This document shows positions 1 through 12,251 of a stretch of DNA of 64,000 nt, in pieces. The stretch spans positions 1 to 64,000 of the forward strand of contig JASAND010012663.1 of assembly GCA_030248195.1 (NCBI GenBank). The letters run 5' to 3'. How positions within the stretch are numbered: the stretch's first letter is position 1; each line of letters begins with the position of its first letter. The translations under genes and the position numbers were made by a program. The DNA comes from Trissonchulus latispiculum. Lineage: Eukaryota > Nematoda > Enoplea > Enoplida > Ironidae. The notes under the pieces are model-generated. The model saw only the letters and a program-made list of their open reading frames with translations, was not told the origin of the DNA and did not search any database.

Positions 1-175
1 ACTTTCAAACCCGTAAGAGAAAGTCGATTTTTTCAAAGTTCATTTTTTCCGGGCAAGTTTGGTATCATTCGAAAGCTCTCGGCCTGGAGATTTCAAAAAT
101 GTAAATATTAGCTCTTAATTCCTTCCCGTTAATTAGTTTTGCCTAATTAGCACTTTTCAAAATCCGCAAAGTGCC

Positions 176-221
176 TTTATAGCTCATATTATGGGGGGCT
201 CTCCGAGCACCCCCATGATAC
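176..221 (+). mobile_element. Composite-family hairpin tail at window start
   Basis: CTCATATTAT followed by the stem GGGGGGCTC/GAGCACCCCC. It matches the conserved end of E1-E4 with a different stem sequence. The body would lie to the left, partly outside the window; GGTATCATTCGAAAGCTCT at 61-79 is a shared motif. Confidence 0.55.
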
Positions 222-1084
222 ACAAAAAATAAGCTGAGCATTAACCAGTAAAAAACTAAAGGTAAACTTCGGAAACTAACTATAATAATTGAATAGCTTA
301 TGCCACTGAACTCATTAATAACTATATATATAATTAATATATAACGAATGTATGAAATATAAAGCAAAATTGTAAAAAAATAATGAAGAATGTGCATATA
401 ATTAAAAATATATAACAGAAAATTGCACAATTTTAAAAGCATGTAAACTATATACTACGTATAGAACTACAACCTCAATAGCCTTTCATACGTACTGCCG
501 CTAAAACAGACCACTTTTGTCGAAGGCTGATGGCTAAGAGTGGAGTGTTTTCAGATTCAGAAACTGTATATTATCAGATCAATTCTCGAGAGAGAGAGAC
601 AAAATTTTTCGCAACAAGTAAGAATTAAATAATTGACTGATCACCTCCTAACTAAAATTAGTCAACTATCAACTCCTAACTAAAATTAGTCAACTAATCC
701 ATTAACATGGCCTATTATTACCACTCTTTGTCTAATGTAATGTGTAGAGTTGTAGACATCTCCTGGGTTGGCAAAATATTCTTCGTTTCCTTGGGAACCG
801 CTAATGAGCCCAACGATAGCAATAAAGAACTAAAACAGTAAAATTTTAAAAAGCACATCTAAAAATTCTAGCCACATAAGACAACTCAAATTACTGCCTT
901 CGAAATTTGGAGAAATCAAAAACAACAGGAAACCATTACTCTTCTATTTTCACTAATTAATAATTAATAATTAAGCTAATTATTAACCTTTGCTAGTGGT
1001 GGATGTACATCGAAATGGAACTTCCTCAGGATATACCAGTTGGACATTTTCCCAAAATGCGTTTCATCCCAGCTGAAAATATAT
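222..1084. other. No gene recognised
   Basis: AT-rich sequence with short duplications (CAACTCCTAACTAAAATTAGT near 650-690). Nothing coding or clearly mobile seen. Confidence 0.5.
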
Positions 1085-1208
1085 ATAATTGAAATTGAAA
1101 TTGAAACCGAAAATTGAAAATTTTGGTCAAAAAATGTCATAAATTTACAAAATTTTGCTAATTGTTGGCCCCGGTCGGTACCGGGGCCAGGCCCCGGTGC
1201 ATCCCTAG
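1085..1208. mobile_element. Right end of a hAT-like element
   Basis: Iterated TTGAAATTGAAA and CGGTACCGGGGCC motifs end in GGTGCATCCCTAG, the reverse complement of a common hAT terminus. No left end was found. Confidence 0.45.
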
Positions 1209-1369
1209 TTAAAAGTGCAAATTAGACACAGGAAAGGATAAGACAGAGTGGAAGTGAATACTTCGTTTTAGAGTAGTTGACACTTGACAGTTCAGAAACA
1301 TTTTAGAAAACAAAACTTTGATTTTAATAAAAGTATATAATTTAAGGTGTGTAATTGAAATTGGTGTGC

Positions 1370-1965
1370 ATTCAAAACGTCTAAAGTCAAAACGTCTAAC
1401 TTTCATAACGTCTACCGACGAACTGTCTAACGACAAAACATCTACTGACAAAACGTCTAAATTTCTCCATGTTGTGTGACACGTTCAAAACGTCTAAAAT
1501 CATTTTCTAAAGAAAGCCAATCAGGTTTAATGTTATTTTGAAGTAAATGTATTTAAAAATAAACTCGACGTGTAGATTATTGTTTTATTTTAGTTGTTAG
1601 TTTTAGTGTTTTAGTTGTTTAGTTTTAGTATTAGGTAGTTCAGTAAATAATCAGTGATTAATGGTTTGTCTAATACTGAAGCTATTTCGGAAAATAAGAT
1701 GCATTTGGGGTACAATCCAAGAACTTCAAATTCAAGATTTGGCAAGACCCTGGCACCCACACCCAAAGTGACCGGTAAGAAAACTGACCCAGACCCACAC
1801 AAAATAAGCCTAAAATAATCACCAAAAGTTGGGAAAGTTTAGACGTTTTGAACGTGTGACACAATTTTAGAAAAATTAGACGTTTTGTCGGTAGACGTTT
1901 CGTCGTTAGACATTTCGTCGGTAGACGTTATGAACGTTAGACGTTTTGAGTTTAGACATTTTGAT
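1370..1965. mobile_element. Fold-back element FB-1 (AAAACGTCTA arrays)
   Basis: Inverted arrays of a unit of about 10-16 bp, AAAACGTCTA (1370-1505) and TAGACGTTTTG (1830-1960), flank a 320-bp spacer. The unit is repeated five to eight times per arm with variable joins. The spacer has an exon-like segment. Confidence 0.8.
1655..1774 (+). pseudogene. Exon-like segment captured in FB-1 spacer
   Basis: 120 bases open in one frame, beginning after a T-rich tract and CAG and ending ACCG before GTAAGA. The translation contains INGLSNTEAISENKMHLGYN and GKTLAPTPKVT. Both splice-site patterns fit. No family recognised; it may be chance. Confidence 0.35.
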
Positions 1966-2111
1966 AAAGTAGTGATTGCTTTTAGAGACATCTAATTTTA
2001 ACCAGTATATATCACCGATTCATTATTCAGAGTTGGGAATCTATATTCAAAGTTAGCGTATCTACCAAACTGTAGCTGAAGATTTTCTCTTTCTAATGAT
2101 AACAATAATAA

Positions 2112-2769
2112 CAAGAGTACATAATAGATAAGAGTAAGAAACTCTTACACTACCATGTACAAACCATGTAAGGTATGCTCGGTTCATTAACTCGGGACCC
2201 CCCCCCGTAACTTCCGAGGGGGGTCTCACTTTGCACTAATTACACGCTTTCATATAAGCGTGTGTCTGCTCGCTGATTGGCCCATTAGCCTAAGGCTTAT
2301 CGTAGGTAATTTATTAGTTATTTTAATTAATTAATTATAACTTTAATTAGGTTAATACAATTAAAAAACTAATTCGACAACTTTGTAGCATTTTTTCTGG
2401 TCTTTCCAATGATATAAAAATTGTTGCAGATTACATTCCTTCGGATTTTTGTATTATGCAACAATTTTTATATCATTGGAAAGAGCAGAAAAAATGCTAC
2501 AAAGTTGTCGAATTAGTTTTTTAATTGTATTCACCTAATTAAAGTTATAATTAATTAATTAAAATAACTAATAAATTACCTACGATAAGCCTTAGGCTAA
2601 TGGGCCAATCAGCGAGCAGACACACGCTTATATGAAAGTGTTAGTGAAACAAAAGTGGGGACCCCCCCCCGGAAGTTACGGGGGGGTCCCGAGTTAATGA
2701 ACCGAGCATACCTTACATGATTTGTACATACTAGCGTAAGAGTTTCTTACTATCTATTATGTACTCTTG
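2112..2769. mobile_element. CAAGAGTAC-family palindromic element F1
   Basis: A near-complete palindrome of 658 bp with ends CAAGAGTACATAATAGATAA, flanked by the perfect 7-bp duplication ATAATAA (2105-2111, 2770-2776). No coding capacity. Confidence 0.85.
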
Positions 2770-3106
2770 ATAATAATAATAATAATAGTAATCTATGAAA
2801 GACCTGTTTTTCCACCTGTGTAGCTCAACAAATACTTGACAAAATTTTTCACTTAATCTGGGCTGTTTGATGTACCCCAAAGAAATCACGACCATAGTTG
2901 CCTTTGAAAACTTTAATTGCTTTTGAAGCCTTGTTTGGTTCACAGAATTAAAATCCAAAATGGTCTCTTTACGTAGTTACAAACTGTTGTGAAAGGAAAC
3001 AATAAACCAATTGAAAGGTCAAGTGTCATTTCACTAAACTGCTTCAACACATTTACGTGGCGCAGTATAACTCCCGCCCTGTATACGTATTCTAAAGAAA
3101 AGAATA

Positions 3107-4919
3107 TGTCGCAGTCTAAACGCATTTTCCGTCTAATTGCAATTAGACGGAGAATTTCAGTCTAATTGCAATTGGGCTAGTCTAATAGCATGAGACTGAG
3201 CGAAATGCTGTTAGACTGAAAATTTTCAGTCTAATTGCAATTAGACGTACTATTGTTCGTCTAATTGCAATTGGGCGAACAGAGCCTCGTCTAATTGCAT
3301 TTTGATGTAAAATGTTTTGGTTAATGTATGAGAACAGCCCTTCACTGTAACTGTATACGGAGAAGGGCACGGGCACTTTCCCATTATCCCCCCCATAGCT
3401 TCGTAGAAGTACTGAAGATGCACACTTTGAGTTGAAACTTGGTAGGGGTACGTTTTCGGACCTGCTGATTTCAAAAACGCAAAAATTTTAAACTTTTCAA
3501 AAAAATTTTAAAAATTTTAAAATTTTAGTTTGGTAAGGGGGGACCAAGAGGAACCGAAAAATTTTTTGTCTTCGATTTTGCTGAAAAGATGTATATAAGG
3601 GTTTTCGGGGTCGTAGAACACGAATCTGAAATCCGTTTTTCGATCCGGCTTTTTGTTAGCTCAATATAAGCTAAAGTTCTAAGCTTAAGATGTAAGCTTA
3701 ACCTGAGCTAACGAAAAGCTGGATCGAAAAACGGATTTCAGATTCGTGTTCTACGACCCCGAAAACCCTTATATACATCTTTTCAGCAAAATCGAAGACA
3801 AAAAATTTTTCGGTTCCTCTTGGTCCCCCCTTACCAAACTAAAATTTTAAAAATTTTAAAATTTTTTTAAAAGTTTAAAATTTTTGCATTTTTGAAATCA
3901 GCAGGTCCGAAAACGTACCCCTACCAAGTTTCAACTCAATCCGTCAAAGTGTGCATCTTCAGTACTTCTACGAAGCTATGGGGGGGGGGGATAATGGGAA
4001 AGACCCAGGGCACGTAAAATCGAAAAGATATTTTAAGAATAGCTTTAAAAACATTCGTAGAAAAACTTTCCGTTTAGATATTGAAAACTTGAAGACTTTA
4101 GTGCACACATCTATATACAATTTACTTTTAATTTCAAGAAATCCAACCAAAAGCTTAAAATTTTCAAACCTTGACCAATCGAACTTTAATCTGGATTGCA
4201 AGTATTGAGCACCGGGGAGGAAATAATTTTAACAAAAACATCCACTTTATTGCATAAAAGGATTGGTTTTGTGGGGATTTGCAGTAATTTATGAATTACT
4301 GTTACCGTTTTGAAAAAATGTTATATACTGTTACTTTATTTTAACCCATTTTTTAGTTTGAGGGTTTCTATGCATTAATAAAAGTGTTCATGTAATATAA
4401 AAAATATTGTAAAAATTGTATAAAAACTTGAGATCCACGTATATATTAGTACGACTGTCTAAATTTGAAAATTTTAAGCTTTTGAAAGTCTTCACATTCT
4501 AATAAATTGTAGATAATTTCTACTATGTTTTCAAAATCCTTTGGAGTATCCTTTAAATCCTTTAAAGTTTTCACGTTTTCAATGTCTAAACGAAAAGTAA
4601 TTCTATTATGCTTTCAAAGCTATTCTTAATGACGTAATATTTTTTTCGACTTTCTGTGCCCTTCTCCGTATACAATTACAGTGAAGCGCTGTTCTTATGC
4701 ATTAAACAAAACATTTTATATCAAAATGCAATTAGACGAGACACTGTTCGCCCAATTGCAATTAGACGAACAATAGTACGTCTAATTGCAATTAGACTGA
4801 AAATTTTCAGTCTAACAGCATTTCGCTCAGTCTCATGCTATTAGACTAGCCCAATTGCAATTAGACTGAAATTCTCCGTCTAATTGCAATTGGACGGAAA
4901 ATGCTTTTAGACTGCGACA
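3107..4919. mobile_element. Fold-back element FB-2 (TCTAATTGCAATTAGAC arrays)
   Basis: Arms of about 265 bp start GTCGCAGTCTAAA. They are built from several copies of GTCTAATTGCAATTAGAC, itself an 18-bp palindrome. The left arm junction is split by the nested element at 3372-4006. Without it the element is about 1.17 kb. Many short open frames here are arm shadows. Confidence 0.8.
3372..4006. mobile_element. Long-palindrome element, 8-bp TSD (GGTCTTTCCC family)
   Basis: 635 bp, almost entirely two inverted arms of about 300 bp. Ends CTTTCCCATTATCCCCC, with the perfect 8-bp TSD AGGGCACG (3364-3371, 4007-4014). Same family as 40341-44333 and 49036-49628. An 8-bp TSD suggests a hAT-type transposase. 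Confidence 0.85.
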
Positions 4920-5576
4920 AATATACTCTCTCATGTAACGTTCAATCCAAGAGCTCGTGGTTTGAACGTTCAAACTAGAGGTCTGCAAGAACTTGCTTCT
5001 GTAACGCGACATATGTATATATACATCACAAAAAATAGCGGACTCTTTTAAACAAAATTCTCTCACTACAGTTTCAGTTCGATTTAAAATCTGCCTAGTG
5101 CCTAGACCGTCAAAATATCGAGGTCTAATTTATATAGGCTTAGCTTCCTTCACGTCACATCAGAACTTATGAGAGGACATTTCTTGAAAGGTCCCCCAAA
5201 ATTCCGAAGAGATTTTTGGAGGTTGGGGCAAAAATCTTTTTAAAATATTATTAAAGCTATTTTTCGAGCACATGCACTGTAATAGTTGCTTTTTATCACA
5301 AAATTTGGGAGATTTAGTGGTCAAAATGGCAAAAATTCAGCAAAAATCTACGGTACAGATAACAATGTTTGGAAAATTTGATCTTCTGAGCGTATTTTCC
5401 AGGGTATACATAAGTTGGTAACCAAAGGGGCACCCTCTGGTCTGGGGTGACAGACGCATTGCTGGGAAGAGTCGCTTATGGAGGCCTCAGCCCCTAGCAT
5501 AAGCCCGGCCATCAGAATCTGTCACTAACCGGATTACAAACCACCAACCTTATGATTACAACAACCTCAGTCTTAC

Positions 5577-6617
5577 CGAGTGTGAAGATATCGTGCAGTT
5601 AAGATAGAAATTGTGTGAAGTTAGCACGCACTCTTAAATTGTAGGTTTGTATTGAAATTATTCAAAATAACAAACGCTCAGTGTTTTCGCAGGTTTTGTC
5701 TAAATTCATCGGTACTTTAGCTAATTCATCAAGTTAGTTCACGCTTGAATAGTTAGTTGGGGTCGAGACTCGAGACGAATTGTAGTTTGGTCGGGGATGT
5801 TTAGGTTTCGCGTGCGAATTTTGGGGAGTTGAAGTTTAGTAGGTTTTGGGCGTAGCGTTTGTTCTAGGCTTTGTTTCGTAACTTTCTTGGACTATTTTAT
5901 ACATTCAGTGGCGCTACAAATTTATTGTACTTTACATTCGAAATTAATGTATATATTATTTGTCGGCTTGATGGTCACTTTGTGAGTCTTGTCTAGTTCA
6001 TTCGTGAATTTGGCACCAAATCCGTGTATTGTTAATTATCTTTCTAAGTAGACTTAGGGCTTTATTCCACTGGCATCGCACATCACGTAGTTACCTGTGA
6101 TCTTAAGTCTCGTCCTAAATTATAGGCAGACAATTAGTTTTATTAAAGTAATTTTGTACAGTTTACTAACAGCAATAGAGTCAAACTTCACACGAGGTTG
6201 TAGAAACGGGCTGTGAGATGCTATTAAGGCCAAAATCTCGGAGGAGATCCCGCTTAGCGTTGTTAAGCGTGTGTTTATATATATATGCAAGGAACCTGAA
6301 ATGCATTTGATTGGCTACTTAACTACCGTAATCTTTATAAGTTCATTTCAGCTTTCTCGCATCTAAATACACGCTTAACAAAGCTAAGCAGGACACTCTC
6401 CGATATCTCGGGTGGGGTTTCCTTATACACGTAAATTTAACATAAGGTAGGCGATTAGTCAATCAGATGTGTTTTAGTTCAAGAGCATATAAACACATAA
6501 TGAACAATTTGTAAGTGGGACCCTTTCCGAGATTTCGGCCTTAATGTGCCGAGCATCTTGCAGCTCGTTTCTATTAGGAAGAGCTGAGTGTCTTACTCTT
6601 CCTATTATAAACTCTTG
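5577..6617. mobile_element. CAAGAGTAC-family element F6, diverged
   Basis: Flanked by the perfect 7-bp GTCTTAC (5570-5576, 6618-6624). The right end CTCTTG fits the family; the left end (CGAGTGTG) is diverged. The interior contains inverted segments around CCGAGATTT (6220, 6530). Confidence 0.55.
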
Positions 6618-6949
6618 GTCTTACCAAACACTGTTCGGCAGATCAATCCTATAGAGTCTGGTTCCGAAGGCAAGTACGGTAAATAGAGCCGCTAAAATCC
6701 ATATTCGAAATCCACTATGCTCCTCTGAATTGACAGCCATTTAACACAGGAACTAACTTCTCCAGAATTTGCAAAAATCGGAGAGTAATAAAATTTAATC
6801 AAATTCATGGTCCTTCATGTGTAATGGCATCTGAAACGTTATGGCGATTCCATATGCTGCATGTAAATACATAGGTCATTAAGTACATACTAAAAATAAT
6901 GTAGAGCCTCTAATAGCGCAGTGGTTTCTTACTACGCTATAAGTGGAAG

Positions 6950-8426
6950 CAAGAGTATTAAAGTCTTAAGCTAGCATGTAGAAATCATGATAGGTATGCT
7001 CGGTTCATTAACTCGGGGACCCCCCCCGCCCCCGTAACTTCCGGTGGGGGGCCCACTTAGCACTAATTACACGCTTTCATATAAGCGTCTGTCGGCTCGC
7101 TGATTGGCACATTAGCCTAAGGCTTACATTAAGTCATTTATTTGTTATTTTAATTAATTAATTAATTAATTATAACTTTAATTGGGTTAATGCAATTAAA
7201 AAACTAATTCGACAACTTTGTAGCATTTTCTGCTCTTTCTAATGATATAAAAATTGTTGCAGATTATATTCCTACGAATTTTTGTATTGTTGTATTCCAA
7301 TCAGCGAGAGCAGACAGACGTTTATGTGAAAGCGTGTAATTAGTGCTAAGTGGATAGCCCATACCTAGCATGATTTCTACATGCTAGCTTAAGGTGCTGG
7401 TATCGCTTTGTGTAAATTTGATCCTGTAGGCTTTAATTCTTTATGAAAGTGGATGAAACTTTCCAAATATACTATTTCGGTGCTCTTTAACATTCTAGGA
7501 CCAGTCCCGCATTTTTAGGTGCAAAGATAAGAAATTTTTGGTTTTTGCCATTATTCTCTCAGTACATAGTCGAGACACCGGATTGGTTGGTATGGCTGGA
7601 TAGAGGGCACAGAAATGAACATTTTTGCTTTTACAACTTTTGAGCTATCTCTAGTGGTTAAGTCAGTATAAGCAAAAAACGGTTTTTGGGGTCCAAAAAT
7701 GGGCGTTTTCGAGAAAGTCAGTTTTTTCAAAATTACTGCCAAATCATATGGACAATTTTGGTTTATTTATACTCGATCGATACACAGTCTCATTGCACAT
7801 TTTATCAGTGCCTATTAGCCGGAGTTTGTTGCTCTAAGCTAGAGATTTGGCAGAAAAACGATTTTGGCAAAACTGCGATTATTTTGTTTTGAACATCGAT
7901 TTCTCAAAAACTACCCAATCGATTCGCATGATTTTTGGCAGGATGGGAATTCGCACTATTGCGGAGGGACATTTTTCTTGGTTTGAGCTAAAACTTCTCC
8001 AGTCGCGAAAAAACTCAATGCAAAGTTGCGAAATTTTGTGTCACCGCACATTTAATAGATTTTCTTGACCGTTAAGACCTGCTGAGCCAAATCCAAAAAG
8101 ATGTCCCTCGGCCCACATGTCCTTTATAGGACAGCACAAGAAAAAGTTTCGGCCGATTCCACAGTTTTGAGAAATCGATGTTCAAAAATTTTTGGTCTGT
8201 ATTCTGCCTGTAAGATGTTGGTATGTCAGACAATTTTTGCTATTTTTTGCCAATTTTGCTAGTTTCCTACTCTTATGAGAATCTACATATTATAAGCTTT
8301 AAAATGATGTATAAAGCTCTTTCCAACTCGCAAAATTGCGAAAGTTATAGCGTTTCAAAATATACCCACAAAAGCACTGCACAAAAGGATACCAGCACCT
8401 TAAGAGATTTTGTACATACACTCTTG
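6950..8426. mobile_element. CAAGAGTAC-family element F2, interrupted
   Basis: Ends CAAGAGTATT and ACACTCTTG, with the perfect 7-bp TSD GTGGAAG (6943-6949, 8427-8433). The left arm is similar to F1. The right arm is split by the TTAA element at 7393-8399. Confidence 0.82.
7393..8399. mobile_element. TTAA-type element inserted in F2
   Basis: 1007 bp between TTAA duplications (7389-7392, 8400-8403), with inverted ends GGTGCTGGTATC. The size and the ends resemble the elements at 45836 and 49820. The open frames inside (up to 84 codons) show no recognisable domain. TTAA targets are typical of piggyBac and Kolobok transposases. Confidence 0.82.
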
Positions 8427-8571
8427 GTGGAAGATCATGTCAAGTCTAGACCTAGAGCTTACAAAAATAAGCTCTAGCACCCATTTCACATCCCTCCTGG
8501 GCAATTTACCGATATTGTCAAGGAGTGGCCGCCCGTCAGATGGAGCTACCACAGAACCTCCATTACGGTGG

Positions 8572-9320
8572 ACGTAATGGAGGTAGTGATGTTTCAGTCA
8601 CTGAAACTGAAACTATTTTGAGAAGAGACCTGAAACTAAAACTTTTTAGGCAGCCGACTGAAACTGAAACTAATTTGGGTAAAAAATTGAAACTCGGACT
8701 GAAACTAGTTTCAGTCTTTCCTTAAAATTTGAAATTTTGAAGGTTTTGAGCTTCGATTCTGTTAATATTGCAGCAGGAGAGATTGAGTAAACATCTAACT
8801 CAAAAGGCTGGAAACCGTTTTTTTAAAGTGAAGTGAAACTGAAACTCAGACTGAAACTTAAACTGGAACTGAAACTATTTGGGCCCAAAGGATAACGTGG
8901 GGGGGGAATGGGGGGGTGCAGACCCCCCCAGACCGACAAAAAACGGGTAGACCCCCTCGGCGAAAAGGAAAAAAGGGTTAACCCTCTCGTCCAGAAGGGA
9001 AAAAAGGGTAGACCCCCTCTGGGATTTTTATCAAAAATTGCCCATTTTCTAGCAAAGTTTAGCGATTTTTTCAAAAAAATTTCTTAAAAATCGCTGAAAA
9101 TCTTCATTTATTACTAATTATTGGCCAAAAATGTTACAAATTTGCAATTTTTGAAAAATTTTGGGGTAGACCCCCTTAAAATTTTGCAATTTTTCAAGGG
9201 TAGACCCTTCGCCAGAGTCGGGGTAGACCCCCCCAGAATTGGACTCCGTGTTGATCTATGGGCAAGCCGACTGAAACTGAAATTATTTCGTACCACCGAC
9301 TGAAACTGAAACTAGAATCG
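8572..9320. repeat. TGAAAC iterations and G-run region
   Basis: TAGTGATGTTTCAG opens a block of CTGAAACTGAAAC iterations (8590-8720, 8830-8880, 9270-9320). Between them lie G/C-run segments with GGGTAGACCCCC. It looks like a hAT-like element with iterated subterminal motifs whose right end is unclear. Confidence 0.5.
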
Positions 9321-10748
9321 GCTACTCAAACAACACTAAATGGAGGTCCTGATAGCCTTCCCTCAAAAATGCATACGTTCTAAGCTGGCACTATCCCTAA
9401 CCAGAGTACCGACTGGGATGAGTGACTGTAAAAACTCCCCTCCAGCTCTGACGTTACCCAGTTTAATTGCTTTATGAAAAGGGTCGAATTAATTTAATCC
9501 GTTTAACTCTGCTTAGTTTTCATGAAAAGGACCTTAATCCAGACAGCAGCGAGTGGGCCTGCACGTCAAGCTACGAATTAGAGCGGTCACATACGCTCAC
9601 TACGAACCTGATTTTAACCGAAACGGGATTTCCCCAATAAACTAGTCTACTCAAGACTAAATCTTATCGTACAGGATATTTCTGTTGCTATGCAGCAGGC
9701 TAGTTTCGAAATGGCCTTGTCTACTGCAAGCCAACACATAACCCCAAAATCTTCGACTAGCTTTCACTCGGTAACCATCACCAAGAGTACATAATGATAA
9801 GAGTGCTCTACTACGGTTTCTGTGCTATCAGGCAGAAATCACCCAAATGGGTCCATAGTGACCTCTCAACTAGTCATACAGACTTGCCATTGTGCTAATC
9901 AAACTAAACAAACAAAAAAGGAATTAAGCAGCCCACTCTACACATTTCAAGAAAGTCTCAATCCAACACCTAACCCACTATAAAAACCAGCACCAAGTTC
10001 AAGCTTTTTAATCAAATTCAAATAGTTGCTGAAAAAACACAAAATATCAACTAAACATTGAGTGTACAGCAACAGTATGCACAGTACATATATTATCAAC
10101 AATAGGGCTCAAGCTGGCACGGTCACAGACAGAGTACAGTACAGTATGAGTACATCCACAAATAATTTCTACAAAAATTAATTCGAATCTTGAAAAATTT
10201 AATTCCAGTCAGCCTAGCCAAGACCTGTTACCAATAACTTTCTACATACTGTGAAAAAGCAAGGTTGAAATCCGCTTTGAAAGAGTGAAAATAGTGTCCA
10301 AAGAGCTGACTGCTATACAGTCCGAGGCTCTACATTTTATAGTTTCTGAGTTCACACGTTTACTGTTGGCATTCGACAACCGCGACTTGGAAATAATTAT
10401 CTAGGAGGCAAAGCATGCCTCCAACATTTGGGAGGTTGTTGGTGTTGTTGTTGCCGTTGGAAACTATATATAAAAAACCAATTCAAGAAAAAACCAACCA
10501 GAAATTACGCCTTTATTCAGAGGAGGGAGGGGTTTGCGTGGGGGCTTAGGAAACACCACTTTTAACCATTAATTAAAAACACTAACAATTAGTCAACAGC
10601 AGACAAAGATGACAAAACATAAGAAAAGTTTCAGCCATTACAGTAGGATAGAATGAAACAATTCAATTACCATTTGACAACGAAACCGACTTCACAGATC
10701 CAAAAAACTTGGAAATACCACAATACGCAATCCATCAAAAACTGTGTG
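9321..10748. other. No gene recognised
   Basis: Mixed sequence of about 1.4 kb with only a solitary CAAGAGTAC end and an AAAAGG-type fragment (9470-9540). No convincing open frame. Confidence 0.5.
9782..9820. mobile_element. Solitary CAAGAGTAC-family end
   Basis: CAAGAGTACATAATGATAAG matches the family terminus. No partner end with a matching 7-bp flank was found downstream. Confidence 0.4.
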
Positions 10749-10912
10749 CCTTTTTCGCTCACGAGTTAGAAGAGTAGAGTTAAAATTTATTAACTCGTTT
10801 AACTCTGCAGGCGAGTTAAATTCAACTGAGTAGCTCACTTAATCCTGTGCGCAAAAAGGATTGAGTTAATTTTTGCCCTGTTAACCAGTCTAACTCGCTC
10901 CACGAAAAGGCC
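10749..10912. mobile_element. Short MITE-like inverted repeat
   Basis: GCCTTTTTCGCTCACGAGTT and the reverse complement of AACTCGCTCCACGAAAAGGC bound 164 bp. A related AAAAGG-TTTAACTCTGC fragment lies at 9470-9540. No TSD confirmed. Confidence 0.45.
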
Positions 10913-11169
10913 CTTACAAAGAATGAATTTATAGGAGGAGCTAGGCTTACAGCTGAGTAAGCTCTTATCAAACGAAAAAGCGTTAAGAGCTTACCTCCAA
11001 TCAAGCACAAAGCAAGCAACTAATTAAAACCTCTAATCTATCCAAAATCATCCCACCCCAATACAATTCAAGCTCTCAGAAACGCCTCCAAAACTATTCT
11101 TCTATTTAACCATAGACAATTAATGAAAGAAAGTTGCACACCATCAAGTGTCTGAAAAACATCCGACTG

Positions 11170-11239
11170 TTGGTGGGATTAGAACCAAGGATCTGCGGTT
11201 TCTGTGCAGAGGCGCTCTAACCAGCTAAGCCACAAAAGC
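11170..11239 (-). tRNA. Degenerate tRNA-like sequence
   Basis: The minus strand carries an A box (TGGCTTAGCTGG) and a B-like box (GGTTCTAATCC). The anticodon loop is nine bases and the acceptor stem pairs only partly. A decayed tRNA or tRNA-derived repeat. Confidence 0.35.
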
Positions 11240-11249
11240 TTCAGTGTAG

Positions 11250-12173
11250 AATGAGGCTTAAAACCGGAATTCGAATCCAATGTGTGTTACATTCTGAATT
11301 TAGGGGAAGCAGAAACACACAGGATAAGATTTTGAAAATACCCAAAAATGGTACTTCTTGCTAGCTATCCTCAAAACTTTGTACCCTCCATCCCAAAGAG
11401 TCATTCAAAGCTAAGTCTCGGGAGTAGATATGTCCGCCTCGAGAAAACTTTCGATAGAGAGGTCAAATTCAGAAAAGCTAAAGCAATAATGACCAGGCTA
11501 ATACGTAATTAATGAATGTTAGGTAAAAAAGGAAACAAATTTTTTTGCGCTAGCAGTAAATATCATATACTATTACAGTACAAACAGCACAAACAACACA
11601 GCACATTATAGCAATTCCAATAATGTTGTAAAAGATTATTCTGATTTCTGCGCTTCGCTTACCTAAGTACGTATGTTAAAGTTACGGTTAAGTTTTACAA
11701 GAAAATTGTGGACAATTTTATGGTTAATTTTTACAAGTTTTATGCTTAAGTTTTACGAGAAATTTTGGAGCTTAAAGCTTAAATTTTTAATTAAATCTAA
11801 TTATCAGTTTACAATGCAGCCAAATTAAACAATCCCATATGGATTCAGCATACAGTGAGTACGTATATACAGCATCCATTCATAAAATACACAAATCACA
11901 CTAGCATAAACATTAGCGAAAATCTATCGCAGAATGGGCATACAGCGGACGTGTATATACAGAACTGCAAAAACAAGTTTCAAAAATACGTACCTATAAT
12001 AAAGTGCAGTACAAACATTCAACATCAGCACAGAAAGAAAGACGAAGAAAAAGATACGACTAAATTGTGCGTGCACAAAAAATTGACAAAGATCTACATC
12101 AAGTATATAAACTTTATTAACCTAGTGTTGTAAGAAATTAAATTGTCACTTCATCACCTGAGATCCAAAAATC
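11250..12173. other. No gene recognised
   Basis: AT-rich, with direct repeats of TTAAGTTTTACAAG-like phrases (11690-11760). Short open frames (11855-12133) show no domain features. Confidence 0.45.
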
Positions 12174-12251
12174 GGCCTCGAGTGGGATTCGAACCCACGA
12201 CTTCCGGATTAACACTCTGATCGCTCAGCCAACTGAACTACCGACCGAGGC
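12174..12251 (-). tRNA. tRNA-like sequence, GTT anticodon position (Asn-like), irregular
   Basis: Has a perfect B box (GGTTCGAATCC), an A box (TAGTTCAGTTGG) and seven-base acceptor complementarity GCCTCGG/TCGAGGC. It carries about four extra bases between acceptor stem and A box, and one mismatch in the anticodon stem. Probably a tRNA pseudogene or the head of a SINE. Confidence 0.5.
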
